Positions 17,407 to 26,914 of a stretch of 64,000 bases of DNA are shown here, one piece after another; position 1 is the first letter of the stretch, and each line of letters opens with the position of its first letter. Position numbers and translations under genes: made by a program. The DNA is from Tropicibacter alexandrii. GTDB lineage: Bacteria; Pseudomonadota; Alphaproteobacteria; Rhodobacterales; Rhodobacteraceae. The notes beneath the pieces were generated by a model that saw only the letters and a program-made list of their open reading frames with translations, ran no database searches and was not told the DNA's origin. The stretch covers positions 44,348 to 108,347 of the forward strand of contig NZ_RCTZ02000015.1 in assembly GCF_003667315.2 (NCBI RefSeq), read 5' to 3'.

Positions 17407-18225
17407 ATGGGTTTTCCAGGCACTTGGATGACCGAGAGTGAGAGTATGGTGTATCGGGTCGTGCCGAAATGCGCCTGTTCGACCATCGGCCAGATCATGT
17501 ATTACAGCGATCATGGCGAATTCTTCGACGGCGACATTCACGACGCCACGGGGGGCCTGCACAAGTGGGCGCGCGAGGAAAGCCAAGCCGCGATCAAGGC
17601 CAACGTCAAGACGCGCACCTCGTACACCTTCACCTGCGTGCGCAATCCCTACACGCGCATCCTGTCATCCTTCTTCGACAAGATCTGCGGCATCCAGCGC
17701 AACGGCCGGCGCTATCGCGGCAACCTCGTGCCGCTTCTGATCCAGAAATACGGGATCGAGGTCGGCGGCGATGACGGCAAGCAGGAGTTCGACCAGATCC
17801 GCAGTTTCCGCCGATTCCTGCTGTTCACCCGCGACACCATCCGCTGGCGCCGCCCGATGGAGCCCGACATTCACTGGTCGGCCATGGCGGGCCATGTCTC
17901 GACCTTCATCGTCAATGGCGGGCGCTACAACAACATCTTCTGGACGGAGAAGTTCAACGAGGGCATGCAAAGCGTGCTCGACCATGTGAACACGCCCCAG
18001 ACCATCGACTTGGCCAGCATCCCGCGCTTCAACGAATCCGAGGGGCACGGGCCGAAACGCGCCCACCCGGTCGAGGATTACTTTGACGACCTGTCGATGC
18101 ACCTGATGAAGGAAATCTATCATCGGGATTTCGCGCTGTTCAAATACGACTTCGACGATCCGTCCAACAAGATGCCGATCGGCGAGATCGACTTGGACGA
18201 GGTCCACGCCAAGCTGGGCGATTAG
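17407..18225 (+). CDS. Sulfotransferase family 2 (carbohydrate sulfotransferase-like)
   Basis: Predicted PAPS-dependent sulfotransferase. The 272 residues contain the 5'-phosphosulfate loop in VPKCACSTI (19-27) and the 3'-phosphate-binding segment CVRNPYTRILSSFF (77-90), both characteristic of the HNK-1/CHST-type family. GGAGG precedes the ATG. No signal peptide is seen, so it would act in the cytoplasm on precursors. Its stop overlaps the stop of DUF2798 as TTAG. Pairing with the branching glycosyltransferase suggests a sulfated surface glycan. Confidence 0.86.
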   Translation: MGFPGTWMTESESMVYRVVPKCACSTIGQIMYYSDHGEFFDGDIHDATGGLHKWAREESQAAIKANVKTRTSYTFTCVRNPYTRILSSFFDKICGIQRNGRRYRGNLVPLLIQKYGIEVGGDDGKQEFDQIRSFRRFLLFTRDTIRWRRPMEPDIHWSAMAGHVSTFIVNGGRYNNIFWTEKFNEGMQSVLDHVNTPQTIDLASIPRFNESEGHGPKRAHPVEDYFDDLSMHLMKEIYHRDFALFKYDFDDPSNKMPIGEIDLDEVHAKLGD

Positions 18226-18449
18226 GCCTTGCGCGTGTGCCGCTCGACAAGGCGGCGCACGTTTGGCGCGACGATCAGGACCGTCGGAAAGGCGATCAGC
18301 CAGCTCGACGCCCATGCGCTCATCCACAGGCCAAAGACGCCGTCGACCAGACCGACCGCGCGCACGGTCGCCACGCCGGACACGACAAGCGACATCAACC
18401 CGGACAGAAGCAGGCCGAAAACGACAGGGGCAAATCGGGGTGGAATCAT
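18222..18449 (-). CDS. DUF2798 small membrane protein
   Basis: A 75-residue protein with two predicted membrane helices (about 7-30 and 42-62), the FGLLLSGLMSLVVSG motif and the WLIAFPTVLIVAP ending of DUF2798. Function is unknown. It shares 4 bases with the convergent sulfotransferase. Confidence 0.82.
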   Translation of the reverse strand: MIPPRFAPVVFGLLLSGLMSLVVSGVATVRAVGLVDGVFGLWMSAWASSWLIAFPTVLIVAPNVRRLVERHTRKA

Positions 18450-18491
18450 CTTGGGGCTCCGGTTCAGCGCCCCTTAACTGCACCGATCACG

Positions 18492-19073
18492 TCACCCGGG
18501 CAACTCATCCGACGGAATGATCCGAAAGAATGCGCCCTGCGACCACAGCCCGAACCAACCATCGTGATGCGCACCGATCTCGACCAGCCGGTAAAAGGAC
18601 TTGCGGTCGATCAACGCCTCCAGCCCGGCGCGCACATGCACATAGGGCGACGGCTCGCCGGTCTCGGGGTCACGCTCGACGCGAATGGGGTTGTCCGGCC
18701 CGGCCACGGTCTCGTCGCCCACATGGGTGGTGAAGGTCAGCACCTGCGCCGTGCCTTCGCCGCTCGCCGTGAAATCCACGGCGACGAACGGCGCGTCGTC
18801 CACGGTGATCCCGACCTTTTCGACCGGCGTGACAAGGAAATACTTGCCGTCTTCCATCTTGAGGATGGATGAGAACAGCTTGACCAGTTCGAACCGTCCA
18901 ATCGGTGTGCCAAGGTAGAACCACGTCCCGTCCCTAGCGATGCGCATATCGAGGTCGCCGCAGAACGGCGGATTCCACAAATGCACAGGCGGCAGGCCCT
19001 TGCCCTTTTTCGCGGCACGGGCCGAGGCGGCGAGGCCTTCGGCGTCAACAGTCACATTCTTTTGTTCGGACAT
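18492..19073 (-). CDS. DUF1285 family protein
   Basis: A 193-residue soluble protein with the DUF1285 pattern: PPVHLWNPPFCGDLDMRIARDGTWFYLGTPIGR near the start and LVEIGAHHDGWFGLWSQGAFF near the end. The family has a known two-domain beta fold but no established function. It is regularly found divergent from moxR in Rhodobacteraceae, as here (72 bases apart). Confidence 0.9.
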   Translation of the reverse strand: MSEQKNVTVDAEGLAASARAAKKGKGLPPVHLWNPPFCGDLDMRIARDGTWFYLGTPIGRFELVKLFSSILKMEDGKYFLVTPVEKVGITVDDAPFVAVDFTASGEGTAQVLTFTTHVGDETVAGPDNPIRVERDPETGEPSPYVHVRAGLEALIDRKSFYRLVEIGAHHDGWFGLWSQGAFFRIIPSDELPG

Positions 19074-19145
19074 AGTTCTTTTGCCATTTCGACTCTGGGC
19101 GATACACTCCTACCTAATCACCTAGGGTGCAAACGGAGAAATGAC

Positions 19146-20147
19146 ATGGCCGAAGACCTGATTGCCGAGATCGAAGCGTTGGAAGACAAGCTGGCAAGTG
19201 CCAGAAAGTCGATCGAGGCGAGGTTCATCGGTCAGGAACGCGTCGTCGAGCTGGTGCTGGCGTCTTTGCTGTGCGGCGGGCACGCGCTGCTGATCGGCCT
19301 GCCCGGTCTGGGCAAGACACGACTGGTGGAAACGCTGAGCACCGTGATGGGGCTGAAGGGCAATCGCGTGCAGTTCACGCCCGACCTGATGCCCGCCGAT
19401 ATCCTCGGCTCCGAAGTGCTGGAAACCGGCGCGGACGGGCAGCGCACGTTCAAGTTCATCGGCGGCCCGATCTTCTGCCAATTGCTGATGGCGGACGAGA
19501 TCAACCGCGCCTCGCCCCGGACTCAGTCGGCGCTGTTGCAGGCGATGCAGGAAAAGCAGGTGACCGTGGCCGGGGAAACCCGCGGTCTGGAGGCGCCGTT
19601 CCACGTTCTGGCCACCCAGAACCCGATCGAGCAGGAGGGCACTTACCCCCTGCCCGAGGCGCAGCTTGACCGCTTCCTTGTGCAGATCAACGTCGACTAT
19701 CCCGACCGCGACACCGAACGCGCGATCATCATGGCCACCACCGGCACCGAAGAGGCCGAAAGCCACGGTGTCTTTACCGGCCACGAACTGATCGCCGCGC
19801 AACGCCTGCTGCGCCGGATGCCGGTGGGCGAGGCGGTGGTCGAACAGATTCTCGACCTTGTCCGCGCCTTCCGCCCCGACGATCCCAGCGCGCCGGATGC
19901 CGTGCGCGACATGGTCGCGTGGGGTCCCGGTCCGCGTGCCGCGCAGGCCCTGATGCTGACCGTGCGGGCACGGGCGCTGCTGCAAGGGCGGCTCGCGCCC
20001 TCGCCCGAGGACGTGCTGAACATGGCGAAGCCCGTACTGGTGCACCGCATGGCGCTGACCTTCTCGGCGCGCGCCCGGGGTGAGGATCTGGGCAAGCTGA
20101 TCGATCAGGTCGCCGCGACGCTGAATACCCGCGAAGCCGCGGCATGA
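19146..20147 (+). CDS. MoxR-family AAA+ ATPase
   Basis: Chaperone-like AAA+ ATPase thought to remodel or activate cell-envelope or metal-dependent complexes. The 333 residues have Walker A GLPGLGKT (51-58), Walker B LLMADEIN, sensor ATQNPIEQEGTYPLPEAQLDRF and the arginine-finger region. GGAG precedes the ATG at 19146. It opens a four-gene operon; its stop overlaps the DUF58 start as ATGA. Confidence 0.93.
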   Translation: MAEDLIAEIEALEDKLASARKSIEARFIGQERVVELVLASLLCGGHALLIGLPGLGKTRLVETLSTVMGLKGNRVQFTPDLMPADILGSEVLETGADGQRTFKFIGGPIFCQLLMADEINRASPRTQSALLQAMQEKQVTVAGETRGLEAPFHVLATQNPIEQEGTYPLPEAQLDRFLVQINVDYPDRDTERAIIMATTGTEEAESHGVFTGHELIAAQRLLRRMPVGEAVVEQILDLVRAFRPDDPSAPDAVRDMVAWGPGPRAAQALMLTVRARALLQGRLAPSPEDVLNMAKPVLVHRMALTFSARARGEDLGKLIDQVAATLNTREAAA

Positions 20148-21019
20148 GCGACGTCGCCCAGCTTCGCGCCCGCGCTCAGGAGGAAGCCAGCCGGTTTCCC
20201 GCGCTGCTGGCCCGCGCCGAACAATTGGCCGGGACGGTGCTGCTGGGCGATCACGGGCGGCGCAGGGCGGGCTTGGGCGACGATTTCTGGCAATACCGTC
20301 CGCTGCGCGCGGGCGACAGCTATCGCCAGATCGACTGGCGCAGGTCCGCGCGCGGGGATGAGCAGTTCGTGCGCGAACGCGAATGGCAGATCGCGCAAAG
20401 CGTGCAGGTCTGGCTCGACCCCGGCGCCTCCATGCGGTTCGCCTCGCACAAGGACCTGCCCACCAAGGCCGACCGCGCCCGGCTGGTGACGCTGGCCACC
20501 GCGATCCTGCTGATCCGGGGCGGCGAGCGTGTCGGCCTGACCGGCTGGGCTTTGCCCCCGCGCCGGGGCGAGGAACAGATGCTTCGACTGGCCGAGACCT
20601 TTTCGACCGATGGCGAGGACGACTATGCCGAACCCGAGGCGCGCGGGATGCTGCCCCATGCCCGCGCGCTGTTCGTCTCGGATTTCCTTGGCGACATCGC
20701 GCCGGTCGAGGCCGCGCTGACCAAGGCTGCCGACCGGGGCGTGCGCGGCGTGCTTTTGCAGGTGCTCGACCCGTCCGAGGAAAGCTTCCCCTTCACCGGT
20801 CGCACCATCTTCGAAAGCGTCGGCGGCACGCTGCGTCACGAGACCTTGAAAGCCGGTGAGCTAAAAGAGCGCTACCTGCACCGTCTGGCCGAGCGCAAGG
20901 ACCGGCTGGAGCAGCTGTCGCGATTGACCGGCTGGCAACACCTTGTGCATCACACCGATCACAGCGCGCAAAGCGCCCTTCTATGGGTCTATCGCGCGCT
21001 GGATGGAGGACATGGATGA
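20144..21019 (+). CDS. DUF58 domain protein
   Basis: A 291-residue soluble protein of the DUF58 family, which has a VWA-like fold and is nearly always encoded next to moxR. The family segment LRAGDSYRQIDWRRSARGDEQFVRERE is clear at about 55-80. It overlaps moxR and the following gene by 4 bases each. It probably acts as an adaptor between the ATPase and the membrane proteins downstream (inference from context). Confidence 0.9.
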   Translation: MSDVAQLRARAQEEASRFPALLARAEQLAGTVLLGDHGRRRAGLGDDFWQYRPLRAGDSYRQIDWRRSARGDEQFVREREWQIAQSVQVWLDPGASMRFASHKDLPTKADRARLVTLATAILLIRGGERVGLTGWALPPRRGEEQMLRLAETFSTDGEDDYAEPEARGMLPHARALFVSDFLGDIAPVEAALTKAADRGVRGVLLQVLDPSEESFPFTGRTIFESVGGTLRHETLKAGELKERYLHRLAERKDRLEQLSRLTGWQHLVHHTDHSAQSALLWVYRALDGGHG

Positions 21020-23763
21020 CCCTGTTTGGCGGTCTGCTTGGATTCACCGCGCCTTGGCTTTTGCTGGGGCTCTTGGCGCTGCCCGTATTGTGGGTGATCC
21101 TGCGCGCCGTGCCCCCTGCCCCGATCCGCCGGATGTTCCCGGGCGTGGCGCTGCTTCTGGGCCTCAAGGATGAGGAACAGGTCACCGACCGCACCCCGTG
21201 GTGGTTGCTGCTGTTGCGGATGCTGGCGGTGGCGGCGGTCATCATCGGCCTTGCCGGGCCGATCCTGAACCCGCGCGATCAGGACGAGGCGGAGGGCAAC
21301 GGCCCGCTGTTGGTCGTCATGGATGCCAGCTGGGCCTCGGCCAGCGACTGGCGGTCGCGGATCACCGCGCTGGACGGCATTCTGGCTGAAGCGGGCCGCG
21401 ATGGCCGCCCTGCCGCGATCCTGCGCCTGACCGAGCCGGAGCCGGTGCAATTCCTGTCGGCGGACGTGCTGCGCACCCGCCTGAGCGGGCTTGAACCGAT
21501 GCCATGGCAACCCGAAGCGCTCGACCCGGCGATGCTGCCCGACGGCAATTTCGACAGCTACTGGATGAGCGACGGGTTGCAGCGGGACAGCCGCGCCGAC
21601 CTGCTGGCCGAGTTGGACAGCCGGGGCGCTGTGACCGTGTTCGAAGCCCCGCGCATGCTGTATGCCCTCGCGCCTGCCCGTGTCGAGGATGGCAACCTGA
21701 CCCTGCCCGCTCGCCGTCTGCGCGGCGGGGGCGAAACCGAACTGAGCCTCGCCGCCCAAGGCAAGGACCCGGCGGGCAACCCTGCCACCCTGCTGCGCGC
21801 GCCGCTGCGCTTTGCCAGCGGCGAGACCGAGGCCGAGGTCGAAATCGCCATGCCCGCCGAGTTGCGCGCCCGCGTCGAACGCTTTGAAATCGAGGGCCAG
21901 CGCAGCGCCGGCACCGTGACGCTCCCCGATGACAGCCTGCGCCGCCGCGAGGTCGCCCTGATTGCCGGGGCCACCGACCGCGAGGGGCTCGAACTGCTCT
22001 CGCCCCTGCACTACCTGCACAAGGCGTTGGAGCCGTCGGCGGATATCCTTGACGGCGCTTTGACCGATGTGCTGCCCGCGAACCCCGATGTGATCGTTCT
22101 GGCGGACGTCGCGACGCTTTCGGCGGCGGAGGCCGACGCAGTGACCGACTGGCTGGAAAACGGCGGGATGCTTTTGCGCTTTGCCGGGCCGCGCCTCGCC
22201 GCGTCCGACATTTCGCGGCGGGAGGAAGACCCGCTGATGCCCGTGCGCCTGCGCGCCGGGGGCCGCACCGTGGGCGGTGCCATGAGCTGGGGGGAACCCA
22301 AGGCGCTGGCCCCCTTCCCCGAGGAAAGCCCCTTTGCCGGGCTGCCGATCCCGGACGATGTGACGGTGAATTCCCAAGTCATGGCCCAACCCGATCCGAA
22401 CCTTGCCGACCGCGTGATCGCGCAGCTGACCGATGGCACGCCGCTGGTCACGCGCAAGCGCGTCGGCCAGGGTCAGATCGTGCTGTTCCACGTCACGGCG
22501 AATGCCGAATGGTCGACCCTGCCGATCTCTGGCCTGTTCGTGCAGATGCTGGAACGTCTCGCGGTGTCCTCGACCATGGCCGCCCCCGAGATCGAGGATA
22601 TGGAAGGCACAGTCTGGCAGCCGCTGATGGTGCTGGACGGCTTTGGCCGGTTGCGCGACGGCGACACCTTGCCCGGCATCGACGGCCCCGCGCTGATCGG
22701 TAACGCGCTCGGGCCGGACCTGCGCCCCGGTCTGTATCAGGGCGAGGACCGGACCTTGGCGCGCAACGTGATCCTCACCGATACCGAGTTGACCCCGGTC
22801 GCATGGCCCCAAGGCACCGTCGTCGAGGGCTTGACCCAGCCGCAGGAACGCCCCTTGGCCGGGTGGCTGCTGGCCGGGGCCTTGGCGCTGCTGGCGGCGG
22901 ATGTGATCGCCTCGCTGGCGCTGTCGGGGCGGCTGGTCGGCGCGCGCGCGGCCTCCGTCCTGCTCGCGCTCGCCCTGATCCCGCGCGAAGGTTACGCGCA
23001 GGACGAGGATGCGCTGGCCATCGCCGCGACGTCGGAGGTCGTGCTGGCTCATGTCCTGACCGGGGACGAGGAACTCGACCGCATGGCTGCCGCAGGTCTG
23101 CGCGGGCTGTCAGATACGCTGTTCTTCCGCACCTCGGTCGAACCGGCGCAACCGATCGGCGTCGATCTGGAGACGGACGAACTGGCCTTCTACCCAATGC
23201 TCTATTGGCCCATCACGCCGGATCAGCCGACACCGTCCGCACAGGCTTATGCCAAGCTGAACACCTATCTGCGTACTGGCGGGATGATCCTGTTCGACAC
23301 GCGCGATGCCGATATCGCCGGGTTCGGATCGAACACTGCCAACGGGCGCAAGCTGCAGGCGCTGGCCGCGCCGCTGGACATTCCGCCGCTGGAACCCGTG
23401 CCGCAGGACCACGTGCTGACCCGCACCTTCTACCTGCTTCAGGACTTCCCCGGGCGCTATGTCGGCCAGCAAGTCTGGGTCGAGGCCGCGCCGCCGGATG
23501 CGCAACTGATCGAGGGCATGCCGTTTCGCGACCTCAACGACAACGTCACACCCGTGGTGATCGGCGGCAATGACTGGGCGGCGGCTTGGGCTGTGGACCA
23601 GAACGGCAATCCGCTGGTGCCGCTGGGGCGCGGGTTCACCGGCGAACGGCAGCGCGAGATCGCCTATCGCTTTGGCGTGAACCTCGTGATGCATGTGCTG
23701 ACGGGCAATTACAAAAGCGATCAGGTCCACGTGCCTGCATTGCTGGACAGGCTGGGCCAATGA
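21016..23763 (+). CDS. BatA-like N-terminal / DUF4159 C-terminal membrane protein
   Basis: A 915-residue membrane protein. The N-terminus has the BatA-type two-helix module (FTAPWLLLGLLALPVLWVILRAVPPAPIRR, then WWLLLLRMLAVAAVIIGLAGPIL). A long periplasmic-type region follows. A further hydrophobic segment lies near 620-670, and the last 200 or so residues form DUF4159 (ELAFYPMLYWPI, GGMILFDTRDAD, RNDG-like ends). GGAGGA precedes the ATG at 21016, which overlaps DUF58 as ATGA. Function is unknown. Confidence 0.88.
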   Translation: MTLFGGLLGFTAPWLLLGLLALPVLWVILRAVPPAPIRRMFPGVALLLGLKDEEQVTDRTPWWLLLLRMLAVAAVIIGLAGPILNPRDQDEAEGNGPLLVVMDASWASASDWRSRITALDGILAEAGRDGRPAAILRLTEPEPVQFLSADVLRTRLSGLEPMPWQPEALDPAMLPDGNFDSYWMSDGLQRDSRADLLAELDSRGAVTVFEAPRMLYALAPARVEDGNLTLPARRLRGGGETELSLAAQGKDPAGNPATLLRAPLRFASGETEAEVEIAMPAELRARVERFEIEGQRSAGTVTLPDDSLRRREVALIAGATDREGLELLSPLHYLHKALEPSADILDGALTDVLPANPDVIVLADVATLSAAEADAVTDWLENGGMLLRFAGPRLAASDISRREEDPLMPVRLRAGGRTVGGAMSWGEPKALAPFPEESPFAGLPIPDDVTVNSQVMAQPDPNLADRVIAQLTDGTPLVTRKRVGQGQIVLFHVTANAEWSTLPISGLFVQMLERLAVSSTMAAPEIEDMEGTVWQPLMVLDGFGRLRDGDTLPGIDGPALIGNALGPDLRPGLYQGEDRTLARNVILTDTELTPVAWPQGTVVEGLTQPQERPLAGWLLAGALALLAADVIASLALSGRLVGARAASVLLALALIPREGYAQDEDALAIAATSEVVLAHVLTGDEELDRMAAAGLRGLSDTLFFRTSVEPAQPIGVDLETDELAFYPMLYWPITPDQPTPSAQAYAKLNTYLRTGGMILFDTRDADIAGFGSNTANGRKLQALAAPLDIPPLEPVPQDHVLTRTFYLLQDFPGRYVGQQVWVEAAPPDAQLIEGMPFRDLNDNVTPVVIGGNDWAAAWAVDQNGNPLVPLGRGFTGERQREIAYRFGVNLVMHVLTGNYKSDQVHVPALLDRLGQ

Positions 23764-25799
23764 CCGGAGATATCGTTTTCGATCCCCTGCTGCCGTGGGG
23801 CTTGATCGTCGCGCTGGCGGTGCTTGCTGTGGCAGGCGTGGGGCTTGCGCTGTGGCGTGGCCTGTCGGGCTGGGCATTGCGCGGGCTGGCGGCCGTGGTG
23901 CTGCTGGCGGCGCTGGCGCAACCCTCGTGGCAAGTCGAGGACCGCGCGCCGCTGTCCGACATCGTTCTGATGGTCGTGGACCAAAGCGCCAGCCAACGGC
24001 TGGCCGAGCGCGCAGGCGTCACCGAAGACGCCGCTACTGAACTGGAGGCGATGATCAACGCCCGCCCCAACACGGAAATCCGCCGGATCGAGGTTGGCGA
24101 TGCCGAGGGCGACGCGGGCACGCAACTGATGACCGCGCTGTCCGCCGCGATGGCCGAGGAACCGCGCGGGCGCATCGCGGGCATGTTCCTGCTGTCGGAC
24201 GGGCGCTTGCACGATCTGGAACAGGCCCCCGACCTGCCCGCGCCCCTGCACCTGCTGATGACCGGGCAGGAGGACGACTGGGACCGCCGCCTGATCGTCC
24301 AGAACGCCCCGGCCTTTGCGATCCTTGGCGAGGAAGTCGAACTGACCCTGCGCATCGAGGATGACGGCGCGGCCCCCGGCGACACGCAGACCGAGATTCT
24401 GATTTCCGTCGATGGCGAGGAACCGCAAACCTTCGACGTCCCGATTGGCGAGGATCTGAGCCTGCCGATCACCCTGCCCCATGGCGGGCTGAACGTGATC
24501 CAGTTCACCGTGCCCGAAGCGACCGGCGAATTGACCGACCGCAACAACACCGCGCTGGTGCAGATCAACGGCGTGCGCGACCGGCTGCGCGTGCTGCTGG
24601 TCTCGGGCGAACCACATGCGGGCGGGCGGACTTGGCGGAACCTGCTGAAATCGGATTCCAGCGTCGATCTGGTGCATTTCACCATCCTCCGCCCCCCGGA
24701 AAAGCAAGACGGCGTGCCGGTGAACGAGCTGTCTCTGATCGCCTTTCCCACGCGCGAGCTGTTTCTTGAAAAGATCGACGATTTCGACCTGATCATCTTT
24801 GACCGTTACAAGCGCCGGGGCATCTTGCCGTCGATCTACCTCGACAACGTGCGCAATTATGTCGAACAGGGCGGCGCGGTGCTGGTCGCTGCCGGGCCGG
24901 ATTTTGCCAGTGCAGATTCGATCTATCGCTCGCCCCTGTCGGAAATCCTGCCCGCCGAGCCGACTGCGCGGGTGCTGGACGAGGGCTATCAGCCCGTGGT
25001 CACCGATCTGGGCGAACGTCACCCGGTCACCGCCGGATTGACCGGGCCGGAGGCGTGGGGCCGCTGGCTGCGCCAGATCGAGGTCGAGCCCTTGCAGGGC
25101 GACGTGGTCATGTCCGGCATCGACGACCGCCCCCTGCTGGTGCTGGACCGTGTGGGCGAGGGGCGCGTGGCGCTGCTGGCCTCGGATCAGGCATGGCTGT
25201 GGTCGCGCGGGTTCGAGGGGGGCGGCCCGCAGCTGGAGCTGCTGCGCAGGCTGGCGCATTGGATGATGAAGGAACCGGAACTGGAGGAAGAGGCGCTTTG
25301 GGCGGAACCCACCGGCCAGACCATGCGGATCATCCGCCGCTCGCTGACGGATGATGTCGGCAGCGTCACGGTGACCGGGCCGCTGGGCGAAGAGGTGGAG
25401 GTGCCGCTGGAGGAGGTCACGCCGGGCCGGTTCGAAGGGGTCTACGAGGGGCCGGAAATCGGGCTCTATCGGCTGGAAGAGGGTGACCTGAACGCGGTCG
25501 TGGGCCTTGGCCCTGCGGCCCCGCGCGAGTTCGTCCAGACGATTGCGAGCGGCGATGCGCTGTCGCCGCTGATCGAAGGCACCCGTGGCGGCGTGATGCG
25601 GCTGCAAGACGGGGTGCCGGGGATTCGCGAAGTCCGCGCGGGCCGCCCTGCCGCCGGGCGTGGCTGGATCGGGATCACGCCGCGCGAGGCCTATGAGACG
25701 CTGGATGTGCGCCAGACTGCGCTCTTGCCGGCGTGGGCCGTGTTGCTGCTGGCGGCATCGCTGATCGTGGGTGCTTGGCTGCGCGAAGGGCGAAACTGA
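23760..25799 (+). CDS. Membrane protein with VWA/glutamine-amidotransferase-like domains
   Basis: A 679-residue protein with two N-terminal helices (about 10-55), a VWA-like region (DIVLMVVDQSASQRLAERAG, GMFLLSDGRLHDLE) and a GATase1-like region (DFDLIIFDRYKRRGILPSIYLDNVRNYVEQGGAVLVAAGP). One C-terminal helix follows (about 655-672). No catalytic cysteine triad of true amidotransferases is evident. It is the last gene of the MoxR operon, starting as ATGA within the preceding stop. Its own stop lies in the flank of a family-A palindrome. Confidence 0.85.
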   Translation: MTGDIVFDPLLPWGLIVALAVLAVAGVGLALWRGLSGWALRGLAAVVLLAALAQPSWQVEDRAPLSDIVLMVVDQSASQRLAERAGVTEDAATELEAMINARPNTEIRRIEVGDAEGDAGTQLMTALSAAMAEEPRGRIAGMFLLSDGRLHDLEQAPDLPAPLHLLMTGQEDDWDRRLIVQNAPAFAILGEEVELTLRIEDDGAAPGDTQTEILISVDGEEPQTFDVPIGEDLSLPITLPHGGLNVIQFTVPEATGELTDRNNTALVQINGVRDRLRVLLVSGEPHAGGRTWRNLLKSDSSVDLVHFTILRPPEKQDGVPVNELSLIAFPTRELFLEKIDDFDLIIFDRYKRRGILPSIYLDNVRNYVEQGGAVLVAAGPDFASADSIYRSPLSEILPAEPTARVLDEGYQPVVTDLGERHPVTAGLTGPEAWGRWLRQIEVEPLQGDVVMSGIDDRPLLVLDRVGEGRVALLASDQAWLWSRGFEGGGPQLELLRRLAHWMMKEPELEEEALWAEPTGQTMRIIRRSLTDDVGSVTVTGPLGEEVEVPLEEVTPGRFEGVYEGPEIGLYRLEEGDLNAVVGLGPAAPREFVQTIASGDALSPLIEGTRGGVMRLQDGVPGIREVRAGRPAAGRGWIGITPREAYETLDVRQTALLPAWAVLLLAASLIVGAWLREGRN

Positions 25800-25831
25800 G
25801 GTAGGATGGGTGATCACCCATCCTACTTGAG
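25796..25831. repeat. Family-A palindromic repeat, copy 1
   Basis: A perfect 26-base palindrome (25801-25826), arms GTAGGATGGGTGA and TCACCCATCCTAC, flanked by CTGAG on the left and TTGAG on the right. The full 36 bases are identical to copy 2 (40357-40392); copy 3 (47965-47990) shares the 26-base core. It lies between convergent genes, and its edges contribute the stop codons of both. Confidence 0.93.
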
Positions 25832-26167
25832 GTCGACACCAAAGCTGTGCGCGTTCCAACCGTCCACGATGCACCGCGCACGAATGTGCACCTCTTCCAC
25901 GTCTGACGGGATCGCGACACCGGAGAGCGATCGCGTGAACGGCTGTTCCTGCACGTGTGGGTGTACCAACTCCCGCGTGCCCAACACCGTCCCATCCGGC
26001 AGTTCCACGCGCCATCCATCGGCGTAGTGATCCCATCCCGTATCAGGATGCGACAGCGTCACGGACAGGCGCCACGTGTCGCCTGTGCGGGTCATCTCGA
26101 CCCCTTCGATCACAGGCGCATCGGCAAAGGCGGGCGGGGCCAGAAAAAGCAGGACAATCCATCTCAT
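25823..26167 (-). CDS. Small secreted protein of unknown function
   Basis: A 114-residue protein with a signal peptide (MRWIVLLFLAPPAFADA, cleavage after about 15) and a short beta-rich domain (VIEGVEMTRTGDTWRLSVTLSHPDTGWDHYADGW). I recognise no motif, but similar orphans occur in roseobacters. The last codons CTC AAG TAG come from the family-A repeat, so the C-terminal LK may be repeat-derived. Confidence 0.75.
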   Translation of the reverse strand: MRWIVLLFLAPPAFADAPVIEGVEMTRTGDTWRLSVTLSHPDTGWDHYADGWRVELPDGTVLGTRELVHPHVQEQPFTRSLSGVAIPSDVEEVHIRARCIVDGWNAHSFGVDLK

Positions 26168-26203
26168 GGGTCACAGCTTAGCGCAGCATGGCGGCGACCT
26201 GCC

Positions 26204-26914
26204 TCACGTCTGTGTGCGGTCCGTTGCCTCCATCAGGACCGCCCTCGAATTCGAGGCGAATTCCCGGCGCAGGATCACCCCCGTCGTAAACACGACCGCC
26301 ACGATCAACGCCCACGCCCCCGCCAGCCAAGCCGCCGCTGCGATGCCGAAATACACGGAGCGCAACCCCCGGTTATAGCCGCGCGCGCCGGTGATGTTGA
26401 TCTCGGCCGCCTTCATGGCGCGCGGCAGCGCCACCGGGTCCTCGGGATCGTTCGGCACCGCCGCCATCAGCACCGAGCAATAGCCGAACAGCCGGTGCGA
26501 CCAGACAAATTTCAGGAACGCGTTCGCCGCAAAGAGCAGCATGACGATCACCTTGATCTCCCAGACGATCAGCGGCTCTGTCGTCTGGGTCAGGTCCTCG
26601 GCCACGACACGCAGCCGGTCCGTGTTGCCCAACAGCGCCAGCCCACCGCCGATGGCAATCATCGAGGCCGACGTGAAAAACGCCGTGCCCTGCCGCAGCT
26701 GAGAAATGATCTGGCTGTCGAAGATACGCGGCTGGCGCGTCAGGAACTGAACCATCCACATCCGCCGATACTGCGCCATCAGCCGAGAGGTCGAGGGCCA
26801 GCGCGCAGGGGCATGTTCGATCAGCAGGGTCGAGCCAATCCAGCACACCACCAAAAGCCCCAGCGCCGCGAAATCCATCGGCGCGAAGGCTCGCAGGATC
26901 TCGGCCCCGGTCAT
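26204..26914 (-). CDS. DUF599 family membrane protein
   Basis: A 236-residue membrane protein with four predicted helices, including LGLLVVCWIGSTLL, AMIAIGGGLALLG and IKVIVMLLFAANAFLKFVWSHRLF, and the conserved GARGYNRGLRSVYFGIA segment typical of DUF599. Function is unknown. The ATG at 26914 overlaps the last base of the upstream gene's stop (TGATG), so the two are coupled. Confidence 0.88.
   Translation of the reverse strand: MTGAEILRAFAPMDFAALGLLVVCWIGSTLLIEHAPARWPSTSRLMAQYRRMWMVQFLTRQPRIFDSQIISQLRQGTAFFTSASMIAIGGGLALLGNTDRLRVVAEDLTQTTEPLIVWEIKVIVMLLFAANAFLKFVWSHRLFGYCSVLMAAVPNDPEDPVALPRAMKAAEINITGARGYNRGLRSVYFGIAAAAWLAGAWALIVAVVFTTGVILRREFASNSRAVLMEATDRTQT

Noticed and set aside
20989..23052. 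Long minus-strand reading frame (687 codons) opposite the DUF4159 gene
   Set aside because: It shows no domain pattern and is rich in His, Gln and Arg, as expected for a GC-rich antisense shadow; the plus-strand operon explains the region.
23721..26036. Long minus-strand frame opposite the last MoxR-operon gene
   Set aside because: Low-complexity, no family match, and opposite a well-supported gene with coupled start.
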